This document shows positions 9,079-14,156 of a DNA stretch of 14,156 nt, in pieces; position 1 is the first letter of the stretch; each line of letters begins with the position of its first letter. The DNA is taken from contig FJUW01000016.1 of the NCBI GenBank assembly GCA_900074885.1, forward strand, positions 1,108,548-1,122,703, read 5' to 3'. The notes below the pieces were generated by a model, which had not been told where the DNA came from, did not search any database, and worked only from the letters and a program-made list of their open reading frames with translations. Made by a program: the position numbers and the translations under genes. This DNA is from Rhynchosporium graminicola (taxonomy: Eukaryota > Ascomycota > Leotiomycetes > Helotiales > Ploettnerulaceae).

Positions 9079-10764
9079 ATGAATTAGAGTTTAATTTAGC
9101 TTATTATAAATAGTATAATAGAGAAAGTCTTTACTAATACTCCTTTAATAACTCTCTTAGTATAAAGGAATTATAGATAGATTTTAAAGAAAGTATAATA
9201 AATACCCTAGAACTTTAACCTCTATATATCGCTGCTGAAATAGCCCTAATATACTCCTTTTTAAGCTATTATTATAGCGCTTAACTAATAAACTAGAGAC
9301 TCCTCTAGTTCTAAGGGAACCTGATACTATCCCCCTTGCTCTACCTCTGAACTTAATCCGTTATACCCTTCCTTACTCTAAATATCTCCTACCTTAGAGA
9401 ATATTAATACTTTATTAAGGAAGTACTAATTAAGAGAGAAAGGAAAATAAAAGCGAAATTCACTAGGAGTATAATCGCTAAGTACTCCTATTACCGCAGG
9501 TGACTCGAACCTGATCTATTCCCTCTTATAATAATTAGTAGACTAAGAAGAAAAGAATAACTCTCTAGAAGATACTATAGATAAACTAATCTCTATATAA
9601 GATAAGTTCCTTATAAGGGTCCCTCGCTTATCTTCGACTCTCCTATTAGAACTAATACTATAATCTCCGCGTATAGCGAAGTTTAATAACTTAATAAACT
9701 CTATTCCGATATATAGTACTAAGAGAGAGGATACTATTCCTAATAAACTATCTCCCTCTCCTAGTGCCGAATCAGTAGAGTTACGCCTTAGGAAGTCTTA
9801 TCTTACTAAGAAGATCTTACTCTTAGATAATAGATTAGACTCTACTTTCCTCTAATAGAGAGTATTAATACGAGACTAGCTAGCTATAAACGCTGACTAC
9901 TACCCTATAGACTTCTCTTAGCGTATTCTCGTTTAGGGGCTAGTTACTAGATTAGCTAAAAAGTATCTTACGCTTTAGTACCTTACTAATAAGTTTAAAA
10001 CTAGCGATAAAATAATCTCCTTATTAGAAGAGAACTTTCTTACTAGTTTAAAAGAAGATAACTACTATAACGCTTTCTATTACTTAGAAATATAATAACT
10101 TAGCTTTATACGCGAGACCTTTATCGAGTTTCGTAATCGATTTCAAAGCGCTATTATCTAAAGTAAAGTTAAAAAGAAAGAGTAGTTCTTCTATATATAA
10201 AATAAGATTATACTATCCTTACGCGCTTTAACTCTTATTATTAAACTAATATAGAATAAGGATTACGCTTCTATAGTTAGATCCTTACTTTCTTTTAATA
10301 CTAAGTATCGCTATAACTTAGAACGTATCTATCCCGAGAAAGCTACTGCCTAAGTATAGTACCGTAAGCTTACTATTACTACTACGACTACTATTAGTTC
10401 TATCTCTTACTAGTCCTTAAGCTTAGCTCCTCGATAAACTACTCCCGCACCGTATATACGTACTTCTACCCTAGTATAGTCTAGTACTCCCTCCGCGCTA
10501 AAACGCCCTATTACCTCGGCCGGAGAACCCCCTAGGTATTATAATTATAGATAGCTTAGTTATATTAAGCTAGATTACTCTAACTTGCTTAAAGTTTAAT
10601 TAATTAACGAATTTCCGGAAGAGGATTAAGTAACTAAGGAAATAGTAGAAGATATACCCTCCGAATCTAGATTAATACTAGAAGGAAACGATAAGGCTTA
10701 AGTAAAAACTCCTTCCTAAGTCTATATAAGTATAATCTCTCTAATCTAGACCTTAACTCCTTAA
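9079..10764 (+). pseudogene. gag: Element 3 gag, RIP-inactivated
   Basis: The frame with codons at 9079, 9082... can be read from a surviving ATG at 9079 to a double TAA at 10762-10767, about 560 codons, broken by many TAA/TAG. The region from about 9780 to 10360 fits the capsid-type retrotransposon gag domain (LRLRKSY, NADYYPIDFS, DYASIVRSLLSFNTKYR). A Thr/Ser/Pro-rich linker follows, then the zinc knuckle. One stop is TGA (9322-9324), which CpA-type RIP cannot make. It may be a C to T change at a CGA, or coding may begin after it. A second weakly open frame from 8982 overlaps the start; I prefer the 9079 start because it is in phase with the rest of gag. Confidence 0.72.
10537..10578 (+). 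other. Zinc knuckle (CCHC) of element 3 gag, all four ligands lost
   Basis: The frame reads R-Y-Y-N-Y-R-stop-L-S-Y-I-K-L-D-Y. Spacing fits CX2CX4HX4C exactly, with TGT/TGC to TAT/TAC and CAT to TAT at 10537, 10546, 10561 and 10576. All four metal ligands are therefore gone through RIP-type changes alone. Confidence 0.8.
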
Positions 10765-13700
10765 TAAGAAGTAAGTAATTCATATACCCGACTATAATTA
10801 GTATAAACGGGCTAAGAGTCTCTATAAATAGCCTAATTAATACCGGAGCGAATAGTTATCTATTTATTAATCGCACTTTTACTAGATAACTATTAAGGGC
10901 CCTTAGTATTAAAATCGAGCTATTACCTTATTTTATTCTAATACGTAGTTTCTAATAGTCTATTAGAACTTATATTACCTATTTTATACGTTTATACTTT
11001 TCTATTAATAATAGGCGTATTTATAACTGCTTTTTTATTCTTCTCGATTTAGGATAATAAGATATAATTATTAGTATTAAATAGATATAACGATTTCAGG
11101 TTAAGCTAGATACGCTCTACTATAAGCTACTATAGTCGGAACGCTATCTAGCTACTTTCCGATATAATAAGAAGATAATTATAACTCTATTACCTTATAA
11201 ACTTAGTATTAATTAATCTTACTAAATCGACGCTAATACGTAGGACTTAGCTATAAACTAGCTAGACTAACGCCGATTATACTAAATAGTAGCGATATAA
11301 TATATTAATATATTATCCTTACTTTTTAATTTATTTCTACTTATCGCTAAGGAATCCGAACTCTTTTCCGCTTCGAATTCATCGAGAAAGGTACTTGCGC
11401 TAAAACCTTACTATAAGTACTCCTCTTAACCTCTAAGGATCTAGAAACTAGTTCCGATTTACTAAATTAGTACTATAGCTTTTTACTTTAATATAAAACG
11501 TAAAAGTTCTAAATTATTCTTTACTAGTATCTACGAGATAGACTACCTCTTATAAGACTATCTAAATAGTAACTCTCCTAAGGATCCTGATACCGAACGA
11601 CTCGTAATCGAAAAGCTATCGGAATAGTATTATACTCTTAAGGAAGCCTTTTCTAAGCGGGATTCTAATATTCTTCTACTATATTACTTATACGATTATA
11701 AAATTATTCTAGAAGAATTATTACTTAATATATATTCGCTTTTATATTAGTAATCTATAGATAAACTATAAGTAACTAAGGAGTACTTTACAGAAAACTT
11801 AGATAAGAGATTTATCGAATCTAGCTAAAGTCCTTTTATATTACTTATACTATTCGTTAAGAAGGCTAATAGAGGATTACGCTTCTATATTAACTATTAT
11901 AAGCTTAATATAATCATTCGAAAGGATTCCTACTTAATACTTAGGATTAATAAGCTCTTAACTCGTATATCTAAAGTAATAATCTTTACTAAACTAGATA
12001 TCCGGGTAGTATTTAACTATATCTATATAGACCCCGAATCCGAGGAGTATATTACTTTCCGAACCCGCTTCAGATCTTATAAATATAAAGTATTACCTTT
12101 CGGGCTCTATAATAGACTTAGTATATACTAGCGATATATAAATAATATATTACTAGATTACTTAGATAATTTCTATATAGCTTACTTAGATAATATCCTT
12201 ATATACTTAGAAATACTCTAAGAATATAAGAAATACGTTAAATTAGTATTATAATACTTAATAGATACCGGACTTTAGGTAAATATTAAGAAAAGCGAAT
12301 TCTATATTACTTAGACTAAATACTTTAGATATATTATTACTACTAACGGAATCGAGCCAGATCCCGAGAAAGTTATACTATTAGTAAACTAGAAGTACCC
12401 CGAAATAGTAATAGCTATAAAATCCTTCCTAAGATTCTATAGGTTCTATTATTAATTTATTCGGAATTTCGGCCTTATTACTAAACCTCTCTTAGTACTT
12501 ACTCGGCCTATAGTACTATAGAATTTCACTAACGATTATAAGAAGTCCTTCGACGATTTATATTAATAGCTACTATTAGTATAGAAACTATACTATTTCG
12601 ACCTTGAATTATAAACTAAACTAGAAACTAATACTTCTAATAATATAATAGCTAGAGTTATCTCCTAATTATATAAAGATAACTAGTAGTATCTAATTAG
12701 ATTATACTCTTATATTCTTAATAGATATAAACTAAACTAAGAGATCTATAATAAGGAGCTATATACTATTATTAAGTCTTTCCGGAAATAGAGACCGGAA
12801 CTTATATCTCTATAATACTATACTAGCATATATACGGACTATTAATCCTTAGAATACTTTATAACTATTAAGGTTCTAACTAATAAGTAAGCTAGATAGA
12901 TAGAATTCCTTTCTAAATTTAACTTTTAAATTATATATATACTTAGTAAAGATAACGCTAAAGCTAATATCTTTAGCTATAGGGAATAAGATCTAAGGAT
13001 ATAGGAATAATAGAAATAGGATAATAGATCTCGGGTTTTATTACCTCTAGACTACTTAGACCTTAGGATTAACGCAGAACTAGCTAAGTATTATATCGAT
13101 TAAATTAGTTATATATACTTAATATCGCTAGAGATTAATACGCTATTAGAACCTATATATAATTCCTTTAATTTAATCGAGAAACTATATTAATTTAATT
13201 AAGAATTATTCTCTAATAAACGGAATATATTAGAAGATAGCTATACTATTAATAATAGTTTACTACTTTATAATAGTTATTTATACGTATAACGCTATAC
13301 CTCGCTATATACTTATTTAATTAGCGAAATCTACGATTAAGTTTCTTCTGCTTATCTAAATACTCGTAAGACTGCCGAAATAATTTCTACTTATTACTAC
13401 TAGAAAGGACTTATATTAGATATAAAATAGTATACTTATAATTACCGCCTCTATTAATACTCTCATCTGAAGTAAACGAAATAGTAAGAATTCTTATACT
13501 TATTACTAGTACCTAGTTACCTTATATAGTACTTAGCTATAGATTTTAAGGACTTCTCGCTTAATAACTAAGGATTTAATAAGATATTAGTATTTATTAA
13601 CTACCTAGAGAAGGACTCCGTATTAATACCGTGCTACTATAATATTAATACCCGCGGGATAGCGATATTATTTATCTAATAGATATATCGTTTTAGATAT

Positions 13701-14156
13701 ACCCTTAAGTTAATTATATCCGACCGAGGAGCTTAGTTAGTCTTATCCTTCTAGTAAGAGTTTTACTATATAATTAGAGTTAAGGTTAAGCTCTCTACCT
13801 CTTTCTACTAGTAAACTAATAGATAAACGGAGATTATAAACTAGTATATTAACTAACGCCTTAGACCTTTCGTTAATTACTACTAGAGTAACTAGAGCGA
13901 ACTACTACTAATAATAAACCGCGCTTAAGTAACCTTACCTTACGACTCTATTAGTATAGCGCTATATACCCTTAAATATAGTATACTACTACGGAATAGC
14001 TAGGACTAGAAGTAACTTACCGGATCGATACTATAAGAGAAGCTTAACTATACTAATACTAAATCCCTAGCTAAATATACTAAATCCGCTATCGAGGTTA
14101 TAAAAGCTAATATACTAGCTACTTAGTATAAGATAAGCGCTATAACTGACCCGAAA
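10740..14156 (+). pseudogene. pol: Element 3 pol (protease to integrase), 3' cut by window, RIP-inactivated
   Basis: One frame (codon starts divisible by 3) runs to the window end with no frameshift. The protease motif reads LINTGANSYLF, with Asn at 10839-10841 for the catalytic Asp. RT starts near 11853 with FVKKANRGLRF, keeps TKLDIR, and has YLDN with Asn at 12192-12194. RNase H has Asn (12630-12632) for its first Asp. Two Cys of the integrase zinc arm are Tyr (13443 and 13452). The integrase Asp in SDRGA (13722-13724) and the Glu (13830-13832) are still intact, unlike the Asp in element 2. The frame lies -1 relative to gag, as in element 2. The integrase C-terminus and chromodomain should follow outside the window. 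Confidence 0.88.

Larger units (their letters stand above)
5047..14156. repeat. Large inverted repeat formed by elements 2 and 3
   Basis: The left arm is 5047-8697 (minus) and the right arm about 10506-14156 (plus), with a spacer of about 1.8 kb that holds the LTR and gag front of element 3. Landmark spacing is identical in both arms: zinc knuckle to protease 302 bases, to the RT active site 1655, to the integrase Asp 3185, to the end of overlap 3619. Differences between the arms are substitutions, mostly transitions. Confidence 0.88.
8698..14156 (+). mobile_element. Element 3: chromovirus with 5' LTR, gag and pol, cut by the window end
   Basis: Same family as element 2, opposite strand. Order: 5' LTR, short leader, gag with zinc knuckle, pol with protease, RT, RNase H and most of integrase. 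By comparison with element 2, pol should end about 528 bases past the window, so with a second LTR the whole element would be about 6.2-6.3 kb. Its LTR starts where element 2's gag homology ends, which makes it the younger insertion of the two. The five bases before the LTR (8693-8697, TAATA) are the candidate target-site duplication. RIP damage is heavy except at the very start of the LTR. Confidence 0.88.

Noticed and set aside
8982..9290. A weakly open + frame starting ATAGCC, a possible separate small gene or gag start in another frame
   Set aside because: The frame that continues into gag is also readable here, has an in-phase surviving ATG at 9079 and Gln/Trp-type stops only, so it explains the region without a frameshift.
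1..14156. A new defence or biosynthetic system
   Set aside because: Every long readable frame is a retrotransposon gag or pol part; I saw no other gene family on either strand.
1..14156. Alternative genetic code with TAA/TAG read as Gln
   Set aside because: Stops occur at Trp as well as Gln positions, and Cys, His and Asp sites are altered in the same CA/TG contexts, so mutation and not recoding explains them.
1..14156. tRNA genes or CRISPR-like arrays
   Set aside because: I found no cloverleaf with conserved B-box sequence and no regularly spaced short repeats; the tRNA-like bases at 4159-4171 are a primer-binding site.

Overview
The window looks like a transposon graveyard from a filamentous ascomycete (Pezizomycotina-type) genome. 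I see no host gene, RNA gene or CRISPR array. By eye the DNA is AT-rich, with CA and TG strongly depleted, TA in great excess, and CG still common. That is the mark of repeat-induced point mutation (RIP), in which CpA becomes TpA on either strand. As a result Gln (CAA/CAG) and Trp (TGG) codons have become TAA/TAG stops, Cys has become Tyr, His has become Tyr, and Asp after T has become Asn. The original reading frames remain legible through the stops, so the genes can be followed as dead but nearly unshifted frames.

Layout. (1) 1-3090, + strand: the 3' half of a Ty3/gypsy chromovirus (element 1). It contains reverse transcriptase, RNase H, integrase and chromodomain in one frame, then a polypurine tract and a 3' LTR. 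(2) About 3091-4349, - strand: the 5' end of a Ty1/copia element, with a 178-bp 5' LTR, a primer-binding site matching the anticodon arm of initiator tRNA-Met, and a gag fragment. Its gag abuts the LTR of element 1. (3) About 4519-8697, - strand: a second chromovirus family (element 2), with gag cut off just upstream of the zinc knuckle and a complete pol ending in a chromodomain. (4) 8698-14156, + strand: another copy of the same family (element 3), with 5' LTR, TATA box, gag, and pol running off the window inside integrase.

Elements 2 and 3 lie head to head. Their shared 3.65 kb is colinear with no net length difference (position in element 2 = 19203 minus position in element 3 at every landmark checked). 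Element 3's LTR begins exactly where element 2's gag stops, which suggests that element 3 jumped into element 2 in antisense. The likely history is a nest: element 3 inside element 2, and element 1 next to or inside the copia element. RIP then killed all the copies. The same catalytic Asp of reverse transcriptase (YxDD to YxDN) is lost in all three chromovirus copies, while other sites differ between the two sister copies, so the copies mutated separately.

No intact coding capacity remains. The most interesting points are the nested architecture, the exact inverted repeat, the gag/pol phase conserved between the two sister copies, and the RIP-sparse patches at the LTR starts.
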